DNA of 32,573 nt. Origin: CAYPQL01 sp964412905 (GTDB lineage: Bacteria; Patescibacteriota; Minisyncoccia; JAHIHE01; JAGLIN01). The notes under the pieces are model-generated. The model was not told the DNA's origin and did not search any database. It was given only the letters and a program-made list of their open reading frames with translations. Location: assembly GCA_964412905.1 (NCBI GenBank), contig CAYPQL010000008.1, forward strand, positions 1 to 32,573. The letters are read 5' to 3'. The position numbers and the translations under genes were made by a program. Below are positions 22,618 through 30,964 of the stretch, one piece after another; position 1 is the stretch's first letter, and each line of letters starts with the position of its first letter.

Positions 22618-23064
22618 AATGAAAAAAAGGGTTTTACTCTTATTGAACTTCTGATCGTTATTGCCGTTACTTTGATTTTGGCGGTTGCAACGGCGCCGAT
22701 TTATGGCAATCTGCAAATATCAAGCCAGATGAATGAAAGCGCGGATTTATTAATCCAGACAGTCAGAACCGCGAGGCAAAATTCAGTTTCAAGATACAAC
22801 GGATCCGCCCATGGAGTGAAATTTGAAACTAACGGTTATATTTTATACCAAGGTTCGTCATACGCCGTTCGCGAGGCGGCCTATGACAGAGAAATTAATT
22901 TAGATGATGTTATAACCATATCCACTACTCTGATAAATAATGAAATAAACTTTTCTAAAAGCCTTGGCATGCCCGACAATACGGGGGTAATTATTTTAAC
23001 TCACGAGGATGGCAACGGCAGAATAATCAGTTTGAATTCGTTTGGCAAAGTGGAAGAGGAATAG
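22543..23064 (+). CDS. Type IV pseudopilin, GspH/FimT-like
   Basis: The 173-aa protein carries a prepilin signal KKG|FTLIELLIVIAVTLILA with Glu at +5 and a single hydrophobic helix. A body of about 120 residues follows with RTARQNSVSRYNGSAHGVKF, which matches GspH/FimT-type minor pilins (QTARSEAIRRNTRVTL-like region). The leader is unusually long, about 29 residues with two cysteines, because it includes translated repeat DNA and its inverted copy. A near ATG at 22619 is out of frame and cannot replace the start. It is probably a minor pilin that primes assembly. Confidence 0.82.
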   Translation: MKTQEHENTRTIKQNCFNVLLFSCFNEKKGFTLIELLIVIAVTLILAVATAPIYGNLQISSQMNESADLLIQTVRTARQNSVSRYNGSAHGVKFETNGYILYQGSSYAVREAAYDREINLDDVITISTTLINNEINFSKSLGMPDNTGVIILTHEDGNGRIISLNSFGKVEEE

Positions 23065-23102
23065 TAATAGTAATTTGTAATTGGTAATTAGCAGCTTATA
23101 AA

Positions 23103-25145
23103 ATGAAAATTATTCAAAACAAAAAATTGCCATTTACTCAAAAAGGCCAGTCTATCGTTGAGGTAATAATCGCCATGGCTGTTTTTGCGTTAATTGGCGC
23201 GGCTATGGTGACGCTGGTGGTCGGCGGTTTTACCGCTTTGGAGCAGGGAGGAGAACAAACCGAGGCGGCGGCTATCGCGCAAGAAGGAATGGAAGCGGTT
23301 CGCGCGATTTATAATCGTTCTTGGGACGAGCTGCGATATAATCAAAGCGGCGTAAGCATTTCTTCCGGCCAATGGGTTTTTGACGGCGAGGGGACATCTG
23401 ATGTTATCGGTCAATATACGCGCGCGATTACTTTTTCAAACGCTTGCCGAAACGCGTCCGGCGATATCGCCGATTGTCCGGCGGCCGCTGCGGACGCAAA
23501 TACGAAAAAAGTAATTTCCGCTGTGAGCTGGCCGATTCGCGAAGGCCTTGCCAACTCCGCGCGCCGCGTATGTTATTTTATGAATTCCGAGGGCCATCCG
23601 CCGCTTAATTGCGACTGGTCTTTATTGTCAGTGCCAGACGGCGGGACATATAATTATCCGGGCCAGCAGGACGGCACCAAAGTTCAGGCTCAGAACGGCT
23701 ATGCTTATGCGATTATAAATGCCAATGGCGGTCCGGATTATGATTTTGCCATTCACGATGTAAGCGATCCAAATAATCCAACGGTGGTCGGCAGTCTTGC
23801 GATTTCCACTCAATTGCCGGAATCATTAACCAACATTGCTGTCTCCGGCGATTACGCTTATGTTTCTTCCGCCAAAGATGACAGCGAATTATATATCATA
23901 AATATTTCTGATCCGACAAATCCGTCTATTGAAAATATGCTTGATTTGCCCGGCAGTAATGACGCCAAAGGGATTTATGTTGTCGGCAATACGGTTTATC
24001 TGGTTAAGGAAGGCAGTAATAGCGCTAAGGAATTGTTTATCGTTGACGCCGATAATCCGGCCAGCCCGGCGCTTTTGGGCAGCGCCGATATCGGAGGAAA
24101 TAACAAAGGCGGCAATGAAGTTTATGTTAATGGCTCTTACGCGTATATTTCATCCCCGGACACAAATCAGAATTTAAAAATCGTTGATGTTTCCAGTCCG
24201 TCAAATCCGGTTTATTTATCGGATAGCGGCTATGAAGTTTCGCAAAGCAATAATAAAGACGCTCTGACTGTTTATGGTTTTGACAATGTGGTGATCGTCG
24301 GCTCAAATGACGGCTTCGTCTATTTTATTGATGTTACCGATCCGACAGCAGTTGATCAAGATAGCGAAATAAGCTATTACGACATTGGCGATATTGTGAA
24401 TGATATTTCCGTTGGCGATTATTTGGGCGTCGCTAATGCGGTTCTCTTTGTTGTGTCAGATGTTAATGTTAATGACGAGCTGCAGATAGTTGATATTTCA
24501 GATATTAATAATCCGGCCGCGCTAAGCACTCATCAGTTCGGGCTTAGATTATTAGGCGTGGCTTTTGACGGTGATGAATGCGGAATTTATGTAGCGGGCG
24601 CGCCGAATGCTTCCAAGCCGGAGTTTTATGTTGTTATTACCGGAGACACCAATCCCCCCGGAGAAATAATTGATTTGGCTTTGTCAGGCGCTACGGAAAG
24701 TTCAATCATCCTGACTTGGTCGGCTCCGGGCGATGACGGTATGGTCGGTATTGCCGCAAGTTACGATGTTCGTTATTCAACCGCGGTAATTACAGATTTG
24801 AATTGGGCTTCCGCCGTTCAAGCATCAGGCGAACCAACCCCATCAATTTCCGACACAATTGAGACAATGATAGTATTAGGATTATCGGCCGGCACCGCTT
24901 ATTATTTTGCAATTAAAACTTCAGATGAAGTGCCGAACGAATCTGGCTTATCTAATGCGCCGAGTTTGGCAACGCAAAGCGCTATTTCCACCTGCGCCGC
25001 ATATTGCCAATCTCAAAGTTATTCAACCGGAACTTGTCGGGCAAATAATGCCCAGTGTAATGCCAATGGCGAAACTCGCGAGGCTGCCGGCGATGTGTAT
25101 TGCGACGGCGGACAGAGCGCGGACACTTGCTGCTGCGCGCCGTAA
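23103..25145 (+). CDS. Large pilin-like protein with seven-repeat propeller, FN3 and Cys-rich tail
   Basis: A 680-aa protein. Residues 1-45 are a prepilin-like signal (QKG|QSIVEVIIAMAVFAL, Glu at +5), then a PilV-like stretch (about 50-170). Residues 199-512 hold seven LVIVD-type repeats, each a Tyr-rich strand, a short loop and a D(V/I)SDPxNP-like turn (examples YAYAIINA...HDVSDPNNP, YAYVSS...NISDPTNP, LKIVDVSSPSNP, LQIVDISDINNP), the number needed for a closed seven-bladed propeller. Residues 518-625 are a fibronectin type III domain (IILTWSAPGDDG, AGTAYYFAIKTSDE). Residues 630-678 hold eight cysteines ending in TCCC. It is most likely a pilus-tip adhesin assembled by its N-terminal helix. 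Such a minor pilin could bind a host cell; this role is inferred. Confidence 0.85.
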   Translation: MKIIQNKKLPFTQKGQSIVEVIIAMAVFALIGAAMVTLVVGGFTALEQGGEQTEAAAIAQEGMEAVRAIYNRSWDELRYNQSGVSISSGQWVFDGEGTSDVIGQYTRAITFSNACRNASGDIADCPAAAADANTKKVISAVSWPIREGLANSARRVCYFMNSEGHPPLNCDWSLLSVPDGGTYNYPGQQDGTKVQAQNGYAYAIINANGGPDYDFAIHDVSDPNNPTVVGSLAISTQLPESLTNIAVSGDYAYVSSAKDDSELYIINISDPTNPSIENMLDLPGSNDAKGIYVVGNTVYLVKEGSNSAKELFIVDADNPASPALLGSADIGGNNKGGNEVYVNGSYAYISSPDTNQNLKIVDVSSPSNPVYLSDSGYEVSQSNNKDALTVYGFDNVVIVGSNDGFVYFIDVTDPTAVDQDSEISYYDIGDIVNDISVGDYLGVANAVLFVVSDVNVNDELQIVDISDINNPAALSTHQFGLRLLGVAFDGDECGIYVAGAPNASKPEFYVVITGDTNPPGEIIDLALSGATESSIILTWSAPGDDGMVGIAASYDVRYSTAVITDLNWASAVQASGEPTPSISDTIETMIVLGLSAGTAYYFAIKTSDEVPNESGLSNAPSLATQSAISTCAAYCQSQSYSTGTCRANNAQCNANGETREAAGDVYCDGGQSADTCCCAP

Positions 25146-25192
25146 ATCACGGGAACATTAAAACATTAAAACAAGAAAGTAGAAAAGTATTT

Positions 25193-25741
25193 ATGAAAAA
25201 TTACAAATTACAAATTACAAATTACAAGTTACGAAATAAAGGTTTTACTTTGATTGAAGTTCTTATCTATTTAGCTATTGTCGGCATAGCGCTAAGCAGT
25301 TTTGTGGCTTTCGTTATGCAGATTTCTGATGTTAAAGCTAAAAATTATGTGATGGAAGAAGCGCAGGCTAACGCGCGGATAGCGCTTGATATAATCAGCC
25401 GGAAAATCAAAAGCGCTAACGGAGTTAATACAGCTCTTTCAACTTTTGACGCGGATCCGGGAGAGTTGTCGCTTTCTATGTCCGATAGTTCAAAAAATCC
25501 CACGGTTTTTAATTTAACGGAAGATGATGGTATTTTGCAAATTACCCAAGGCGCGGATGATCCCGTGGCGATAACCAGCGATGAAGTAAAGATTACCAGT
25601 TTGGTTTTTACAAATTTAAGCGCGGGCAGTGATTTTGAAAATATTAGAATTCAATTAACGGTAGAATATAATAATCTCGGCAGTGACATAGAATATGCTT
25701 ATTCGCAAAATTATCAAACGACAGTCAGCTTAAGACAATAG
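25193..25741 (+). CDS. PilW-like minor pilin
   Basis: The 182-aa protein starts at the ATG at 25193; an earlier in-frame start would overlap the propeller gene. The leader NYKLQITNYKLRNKG is followed by the cleavage G|FTLIEVLIYLAIVGIALSSF. The body contains ARIALDIISRKIKSANGVN, typical of PilW/GspJ-like minor pilins, then a beta-rich region with LTEDDGILQITQGADDPV. The leader DNA and about 13 nt upstream are nearly identical to those of the pilin at 28168. Confidence 0.83.
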   Translation: MKNYKLQITNYKLRNKGFTLIEVLIYLAIVGIALSSFVAFVMQISDVKAKNYVMEEAQANARIALDIISRKIKSANGVNTALSTFDADPGELSLSMSDSSKNPTVFNLTEDDGILQITQGADDPVAITSDEVKITSLVFTNLSAGSDFENIRIQLTVEYNNLGSDIEYAYSQNYQTTVSLRQ

Positions 25742-25742
25742 C

Positions 25743-26192
25743 ATGAACACGAATATAATTAAGCAATTAAGCAAAAGAACAATGATTCAAAATTCAAAAT
25801 TCAAAATTCTACATTCTCAAAAGGGCGTGGCCGCTCTGATTACAATTGTCATTGTGGCGGCTGCCGCTTTAATTATGGCCTACTCCGCGTCGCTTATTGG
25901 AATGGGCGAGCTTGATTTGGGATACACGGCTCAAAAAGGCGATGAAGCTTTTTCATTTACCGACGGCTGTCTTAATGAAGCTTATCATCGCTTAAGTTCG
26001 GACCCGAATTATACGGGTGGCAGTTTGAGCGTTAGCGAAGGGTCGTGCATAATAAGCGTAACAGGCAGCGGTAATAATCGTAATATTGTAGTGACTGGCA
26101 CGGTGGACGAATATCATAAAAAAATTCAAGCGGATATAATTTTTTCTGGCAATAATTTAACCGTGACTTCATGGCAGGAAGTTAGCGATTAG
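25743..26192 (+). CDS. PilX-like minor pilin or pilus-associated membrane protein
   Basis: A 149-aa protein beginning one base after the preceding stop. The leader (SKFKILHSQKG) again derives from a simple repeat (attcaaaattcaaaattc). It is followed by G|VAALITIVIVAAAALIMAY, a pilin-like helix that lacks Glu at +5. This is a trait of PilX/GspK-type tip proteins. The body has two cysteines (residues about 75 and 96) that could form a disulfide, and a Gly/Ser-rich beta region (GSLSVSEGSCIISVTGSGNN). Start is uncertain; an in-frame ATG at residue 14 is equally good. Confidence 0.72.
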   Translation: MNTNIIKQLSKRTMIQNSKFKILHSQKGVAALITIVIVAAAALIMAYSASLIGMGELDLGYTAQKGDEAFSFTDGCLNEAYHRLSSDPNYTGGSLSVSEGSCIISVTGSGNNRNIVVTGTVDEYHKKIQADIIFSGNNLTVTSWQEVSD

Positions 26193-26237
26193 AGTATTAG
26201 AGTGCTATAAATTAATTTATCCTAACCCCCGGAAACT

Positions 26238-28157
26238 ATGTTCAATCTGATAACCAAACGCGCCGTTGGCATTGATATTGCCGAGCGCACCATTGAGATA
26301 GCTGAGGTTGAAGGCAATGAAAAAAAAGCCCGTATTTTAAATTTGGGCAGGGTCTTTTTTGGCGCCGGCGTGGTTGAGCGGGGAAGAATTAAAGACGAGA
26401 AGAAGCTGAGTGATTTAATCGCCGAAGTTTTAGACACAGCCAAGCCCAAGCCGATCAAAACAAAGAGGATAATTTTTGCCTTGCCGGAGTCGGTGGTTTT
26501 CACTTTTCATATCGATTTAAAAGATGTAGGAAAAAAAGAAAGGGATGCGTTTATTTTGGAACAGGTTAAAAAAAATATTCCTCTGCCTGAACAAGATTTG
26601 ATTTATGATTATAGAATAATAAACAAAAACAAAAAAAATGAAAAAGCTTTGGTTGCCGCGACGGACAGGAAAGCGGTTGAGGAGTGGAAAAGTTTTTTTA
26701 ACAAAATAAAAATGCGGGCGGATTATTTTGATATTGAAATTTTATCCGGCTTCAGGGGCGTTATGGGCAAGCCGGTCAAAGAGCCGGTGTGCTTGATAGA
26801 CCTCGGTTCAATTTCAACCAATGTCGCCATTTTTGATGAAGATGGTTTGCAGCATTCTTTTTTGATTGATGGCGCCGGCGAATCTTTCACTCAAGGTTTG
26901 GCCGATCAGTTGAAAATTGACTTGACTAACGCGGAAGCAAAGAAAAAGCGGACGGACTTGAGAGAAGGCGATCGCTATGCCAATGTTTTAATTAAATCTT
27001 TAGAGCCGATTAAAAACGAAATTAAAAAATCACTGGATTTTTTTCAAGAGCAAACGGGCCGGGAAATTAAAAAAGCGGTTTTAATCGGAGGCTCTTCCAA
27101 AATCAAAGGACTGCCGGATTATTTTAAATCAAATTTGAATATGGATGTTGTTGTCGGCCGGACGGCATTGAAAGAAACGGACACAAGCCTTGTCTATTTG
27201 AATGCTATTGGCAGCGCTTTGCGGGACATTGATAAGCGCTGGGAGAACGATCCGATTATTGAAATAAGAGAGCGCAAGCCGGAAAAAGCGGAAAAGAAAA
27301 AGAAGCCGCCCGGCAGCAAGGCGCGCAAACAAATTATCGCTTTAATCCTAATTTTAATTGTCGGCATTGTTTTAATTCTTTTGGCTTTCCGGTATCGCAA
27401 TCAAAACAGGCAAGAAGTTGAGAACATAAAAAAAGCGGTTCAAATTGACAGCTATCAAGATCGCCAAATATTGAATTTAAAAATACCGGTGGCGGACGAT
27501 ATTACGGAATATACCGTTGATCGTCTTCAGGGCAGATTGATTGAAGAAATAATCGCGGGCGCCGGCGGCGAAGCCAATTCAAGAATTAAAGCCGAGCAAA
27601 GGCTCAGAAGCGGAGAAAAGCTGTGGCCGGTTGTTTTGAATAAAATTTATCAAAAAGAGCACGAGGCTTTTATTGATACTTATCGCTGGCTGGCATATTC
27701 AGAAAGCGATATGCTTAGCTTTTTTCTGAAAGAGGTTGATAAAAGCAACAAAGACGGGGCGAAATATATTTTAAACGGCATTCAAGAAACCGTTTTAGAA
27801 GCCACGGATAATCCTGATATTTTTATTATGTATGCCGATGCGGATGTGTCTTTTGAAAGAATTCAAGTTGATATTAATATTCCCGCTATTGAGCCGGCTG
27901 CCGCTCCCAAAGAAGATGCGGCGGAAGAGATAATAGAAGAAGAAAAAGTTATGGTTTTGATCAAAGAAACTCCAACCGGCTGGTTAAATGTTCGACGCGG
28001 TCCAAGCACTCAAGATCCCAGTCTTGCGACAGTCAAACCGGGTGAAGAATATGAACTTATTGAGCAAGGAGACAAATGGGTAAAAATTAAAATTTTTGAC
28101 GAGCAAGAAGGCTGGGTTTATGGCGAATATGTTGAGATAAATAAAACAATAAAATAG
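26238..28157 (+). CDS. pilM: PilM fused through a membrane helix to an SH3 domain
   Basis: The 639-aa protein begins with a complete PilM actin-like domain (about 1-345): AVGIDIAERTIEIAEVEG, IIFALPESVVFTFHIDL, VCLIDLGSISTNVAIFDEDG and KAVLIGGSSKIKGLPDYF. A Lys-rich linker leads to one membrane helix (about 364-383, IIALILILIVGIVLILLAF). Then comes a mostly helical region of about 185 residues (no recognised family, possibly PilN/PilO-like in role), an acidic linker, and a bacterial SH3 domain (about 571-633, TGWLNVRRGPSTQDPSLATV...GWVYGEYVEI). PilM is normally a 350-aa cytosolic protein that binds PilN. Here the scaffold, membrane anchor and wall-binding part are one chain. Confidence 0.88.
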   Translation: MFNLITKRAVGIDIAERTIEIAEVEGNEKKARILNLGRVFFGAGVVERGRIKDEKKLSDLIAEVLDTAKPKPIKTKRIIFALPESVVFTFHIDLKDVGKKERDAFILEQVKKNIPLPEQDLIYDYRIINKNKKNEKALVAATDRKAVEEWKSFFNKIKMRADYFDIEILSGFRGVMGKPVKEPVCLIDLGSISTNVAIFDEDGLQHSFLIDGAGESFTQGLADQLKIDLTNAEAKKKRTDLREGDRYANVLIKSLEPIKNEIKKSLDFFQEQTGREIKKAVLIGGSSKIKGLPDYFKSNLNMDVVVGRTALKETDTSLVYLNAIGSALRDIDKRWENDPIIEIRERKPEKAEKKKKPPGSKARKQIIALILILIVGIVLILLAFRYRNQNRQEVENIKKAVQIDSYQDRQILNLKIPVADDITEYTVDRLQGRLIEEIIAGAGGEANSRIKAEQRLRSGEKLWPVVLNKIYQKEHEAFIDTYRWLAYSESDMLSFFLKEVDKSNKDGAKYILNGIQETVLEATDNPDIFIMYADADVSFERIQVDINIPAIEPAAAPKEDAAEEIIEEEKVMVLIKETPTGWLNVRRGPSTQDPSLATVKPGEEYELIEQGDKWVKIKIFDEQEGWVYGEYVEINKTIK

Positions 28158-28167
28158 AAAAGTATTT

Positions 28168-28671
28168 ATGAAAAATTACAAATTACAAGTTACAAATTAC
28201 AAGTTACGAAACAAAGGCTTTACTCTGATTGAACTATTAATCGTGATTGCCATTATTGCCACTTTGATCGTGGTTGTCTTTGTAGCTTTAAATCCATTGA
28301 GGCTTTTTGCCGAATCAAGAAATGCCCAGCGCTGGGAAAAAGTATCGGAATTTTTGCATGCGGTGCAGCTTTATACCGTTCAGCGCGGCGGCCGAGTGCC
28401 CAACGGTGATATTTGGCGGGAAGATATCGCTTATGTTCTAGGCACCGACAAAACCGGTTGCGATTTGTCTTGCGGAGCTATGATAACTGCCAGCGAGTGC
28501 CTGCCCCTGACTGATTTAGGCATAGACAAAAAAGTTTCTGAATTGCCTCGCGATCCGCAAACAGGCACGCCGGGCAATACCGATATTTATGTTTATCGCC
28601 AAAGCGGGTCGGTTGTTACCGTTGGCGCCTGCGATCCGGAACTTGGCGAGGTTATTCAACTAACGCGATAA
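28168..28671 (+). CDS. Type IV pilin
   Basis: The 167-aa prepilin has a 17-residue leader (MKNYKLQVTNYKLRNKG), cleavage G|FTLIELLIVIAIIATLIVVVF, and Glu at +5. The body after RLFAESRNAQRWEKVSEFLHA is typical of the pilins common in Patescibacteria. Four cysteines (GCDLSC, ASEC, GAC) could form two disulfides. It lies 10 nt after pilM. With its neighbour at 28780 it is a candidate for the main fibre subunit. Confidence 0.87.
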   Translation: MKNYKLQVTNYKLRNKGFTLIELLIVIAIIATLIVVVFVALNPLRLFAESRNAQRWEKVSEFLHAVQLYTVQRGGRVPNGDIWREDIAYVLGTDKTGCDLSCGAMITASECLPLTDLGIDKKVSELPRDPQTGTPGNTDIYVYRQSGSVVTVGACDPELGEVIQLTR

Positions 28672-28673
28672 TT

Positions 28674-28683
28674 ATGGTATAAT
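28674..28683 (+). promoter_or_regulatory. Extended -10 promoter of the second pilin gene
   Basis: tatggTATAAT begins in the last codons of the preceding pilin's tail and the -10 box is 28678-28683, TGn extended. The gene starts 96 nt downstream, after a repeat tract. No good -35 is seen. Confidence 0.55.
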
Positions 28684-28762
28684 GAAAACAATAAAACACA
28701 AAAAACACAAAAAACACAAAAAACACTAAAACATTAAAACATTAAAACAAATTAACAAATTA
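28684..28762 (+). repeat. Tandem ACACAAAAA and AAAACATTA repeats in a 5' leader
   Basis: About four copies of acacaaaaa are followed by aaaacatta copies. It lies between the -10 box at 28678 and the pilin ATG at 28780, so it would be in the untranslated leader. Confidence 0.7.
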
Positions 28763-28779
28763 ATTAATAAAACAAATAT

Positions 28780-29307
28780 ATGAAAAAAAATATGCGGATT
28801 GCAGTTTGCGATCCAAAACAAAAAAACGGGTTCACGCTGATTGAGCTTTTAATCGTTATCGCGATTATTGCGATCATCGCGGCGGTGGTTTTTGTGGCTC
28901 TTGATCCTTTAACCAGATTTAGAGACTCCCGTGATGCCGGCAGGTGGTCTGATATTTCAGCTGTTTTATCGGCAACAAAGGTTGACCAAGTGGACAACAA
29001 GGGATCATATATAGCAGTGATCAGCGGTTTAACGGCCGGCAATGTTTATATGATCGGCACAGCCATTGCCGGGTGCGACGATCAAAATGCCAATTGCGAC
29101 ACGGCGGTGACTTCCGATGCGAGCTGTGTTGATCTTATCGGACTTGTCACCGAAGGATATTTGGGTTCGGTGCCGATAAGTCCGAACGGGGAAGGGACAT
29201 GGACTGCCGGCGTTACCGGCTACACTCTCAGCCGCGCGTCAACCGGGATCCTTACCGTTCGCGCCTGCGAGTCGGAAAATACTGATGAAATCAGCGTGTC
29301 AAGATAA
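28780..29307 (+). CDS. Type IV pilin (candidate major pilin)
   Basis: The 175-aa prepilin has an 18-residue leader (MKKNMRIAVCDPKQKNG), cleavage G|FTLIELLIVIAIIAIIAAV and Glu at +5. The first helix continues into RFRDSRDAGRWSDISAVL, like the preceding pilin, so the two are paralogues. The body has five cysteines (GCDDQNANCD, ASCVDL, ACESE) and is Gly/Thr-rich. Unlike the other pilins its leader does not come from the aaattacaaatt repeat. Its own promoter-like site upstream suggests higher expression, which would fit the main fibre subunit. Confidence 0.88.
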   Translation: MKKNMRIAVCDPKQKNGFTLIELLIVIAIIAIIAAVVFVALDPLTRFRDSRDAGRWSDISAVLSATKVDQVDNKGSYIAVISGLTAGNVYMIGTAIAGCDDQNANCDTAVTSDASCVDLIGLVTEGYLGSVPISPNGEGTWTAGVTGYTLSRASTGILTVRACESENTDEISVSR

Positions 29308-29379
29308 ATTATTGCTAAAGAATTCCAATAATAAAAAATTTCAAGAACGCCCCTCTCGCCCGTTTCTTTTATTTGGATT

Positions 29380-29390
29380 TGTGGTATAAT
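29380..29390 (+). promoter_or_regulatory. Extended -10 promoter of the glycogen synthase-like gene
   Basis: tgtggTATAAT with a perfect -10 (29385-29390) and TGn extension lies 60 nt before the ATG. The preceding ggatttgtggta is shared with 10909-10920. Confidence 0.6.
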
Positions 29391-29449
29391 AATATTATCA
29401 GCTATAAAACATAAATCATTAAAAAAATTAAAAGGTTTCTAAAGCAAAT

Positions 29450-30691
29450 ATGAAAGTTCTTATGTTTGGCTGGGAATTTCCGCCGTTTAACAGCGGCGGA
29501 CTTGGAACCGCTTGCTATGGAATAGCAAAATCTTTGTCCGAAAAAGGGATGGAGATAAATTTTGTTCTTCCTCAAAACCGCAAAGTTTCAGAAAAGCTTT
29601 TAAATGTGATTCCCGCCAAACTTCCAAAAATAAAAATAAAAGAAGTTGATTCTCTTCTTGTTTCTTATGTGACTTCCCAGAGCTACAGAAAGAGTTTTTT
29701 GTCGTTGGATAAAAATTATCAAGATAATATTTATTGCAAAAACCTGATAGAAGAAGTCTACAGGTATGCCATAGTCGCGAAAGGCATAGCGTCAGAAGTT
29801 GATCATGAAGTCATTCACTGCCATGACTGGATGACATTTCCGGCGGGAATCGCGGCTAAAAATGTGTCAAAAAAACCGATGATCGCCCACATTCATTCCA
29901 CGGAATATGACAGAAGCGCGGGACACGGAGTAAATCCGGAGGTGTATAAAATTGAAAAGGAAGGCGTTGAAAAGGCTGATAAAGTGATAGCGGTGAGCCG
30001 ATTTACGAAAGATAGAATAGTAAAAAGTTATAACGCGGACGAAAAAAAAATTGAAGTTGTTTATAACGCGATTTATAAAAACGAATTTTTTTCCGATTCA
30101 AATTGCAAAAATCATTTAAACGGTTTTAACAAAAAAATCGTTCTATTTCTTGGAAGGCTAACTTTGCATAAAGGCCCTGATTATTTCCTCTGCGCCGCCA
30201 AAAAAGTCTTGGAAAAAAATAACAATGTGATATTCATCATTTCCGGTTCCGGCGATATGGAACATCAAATTATTGAGCAGGCGTCTGAAATGGGAATCGC
30301 GGATAAAGTTTTGTTCACCGGATTTCTGCGAAATGAAGAATTGCGGAAGATTTATAAAATGGCGAATCTCTATGTGATGCCGTCAGTTTCCGAGCCGTTC
30401 GGAATCACTCCGCTGGAATCCATCGCCAGCGGAACTCCGGTTATTATTTCCAAGCAATCGGGCGTAAGCGAGGTTCTTGATCATTGTTTAAAAGTGGATT
30501 TTTGGGACACGGATGAAATGGCGAATAAAATATTATCCGTGCTGGAAAATGAAGAGCTGGAAGACTGCTTGAGCGGAAATAGCTTTAGAGAAATAGATAA
30601 ATTGCGCTGGGATGCGGCCGCGGATAAGATAATGGGGATATATAATGATTTGTTGAGCAATAAAAATCTTTGCGCCGCAAGAGGGTTTTGA
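29450..30691 (+). CDS. Glycogen synthase-like glycosyltransferase (GT4/GT5)
   Basis: The 413-aa GT-B enzyme opens with MKVLMFGWEFPPFNSGGLGT, close to starch/glycogen synthase starts (K-x-G-G-L). It has HCHDWMTFPAGIAAKN, AHIHSTEYDRSAGHGVNPE, VIAVSRFTKD, FLGRLTLHKGPDYFLCAAK and SVSEPFGITPLESIASGTPV with the E-x7-E motif. These enzymes extend alpha-glucans from a nucleotide-glucose donor. It is shorter than classical GlgA (about 480 aa). It is followed by a GH57 enzyme and a DUF5752 protein, a set I associate with storage polysaccharide metabolism in archaea and Patescibacteria. Confidence 0.85.
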   Translation: MKVLMFGWEFPPFNSGGLGTACYGIAKSLSEKGMEINFVLPQNRKVSEKLLNVIPAKLPKIKIKEVDSLLVSYVTSQSYRKSFLSLDKNYQDNIYCKNLIEEVYRYAIVAKGIASEVDHEVIHCHDWMTFPAGIAAKNVSKKPMIAHIHSTEYDRSAGHGVNPEVYKIEKEGVEKADKVIAVSRFTKDRIVKSYNADEKKIEVVYNAIYKNEFFSDSNCKNHLNGFNKKIVLFLGRLTLHKGPDYFLCAAKKVLEKNNNVIFIISGSGDMEHQIIEQASEMGIADKVLFTGFLRNEELRKIYKMANLYVMPSVSEPFGITPLESIASGTPVIISKQSGVSEVLDHCLKVDFWDTDEMANKILSVLENEELEDCLSGNSFREIDKLRWDAAADKIMGIYNDLLSNKNLCAARGF

Positions 30692-30753
30692 GATTTATTT
30701 ATTGCAATTGAAAATGCAAATATCAAAAATCAAAATGACAGATTAAAATGATA

Positions 30754-30910
30754 AAATTATTCTAATTATTCTAATTAACCTAATCAAATCCCAAGTCCCA
30801 ATGACCAATGCCCAAAGAAATCCCAAGTTTAAAATCCCAAAGATAAGATAGACTTATTTGGCTATCGGGATTTGATTAGAATAATTAGAAATTAGGTCAA
30901 TTAGAAATTT
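30754..30910. repeat. A/T-rich long inverted repeat
   Basis: The arms aaattattctaattattcta...aatcaaatccc (30754-30792) and gggatttgattagaataatt...gaaattt (30867-30910) pair over about 35 bases with a few gaps. The centre has copies of aatcccaagt and ccaatgacc. It fills most of the 273-nt gap before the GH57 gene. Confidence 0.7.
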
Positions 30911-30964
30911 TTAATTTTACATTGCCATTTTTATTTTTGATATTTTAATTTTTAATTTACGACA

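Noticed and set aside
25100..25192. Upstream in-frame extension of the PilW-like gene
   Set aside because: It would overlap the end of the propeller-pilin gene and lacks conserved sequence; the ATG at 25193 directly precedes a leader shared with another pilin.
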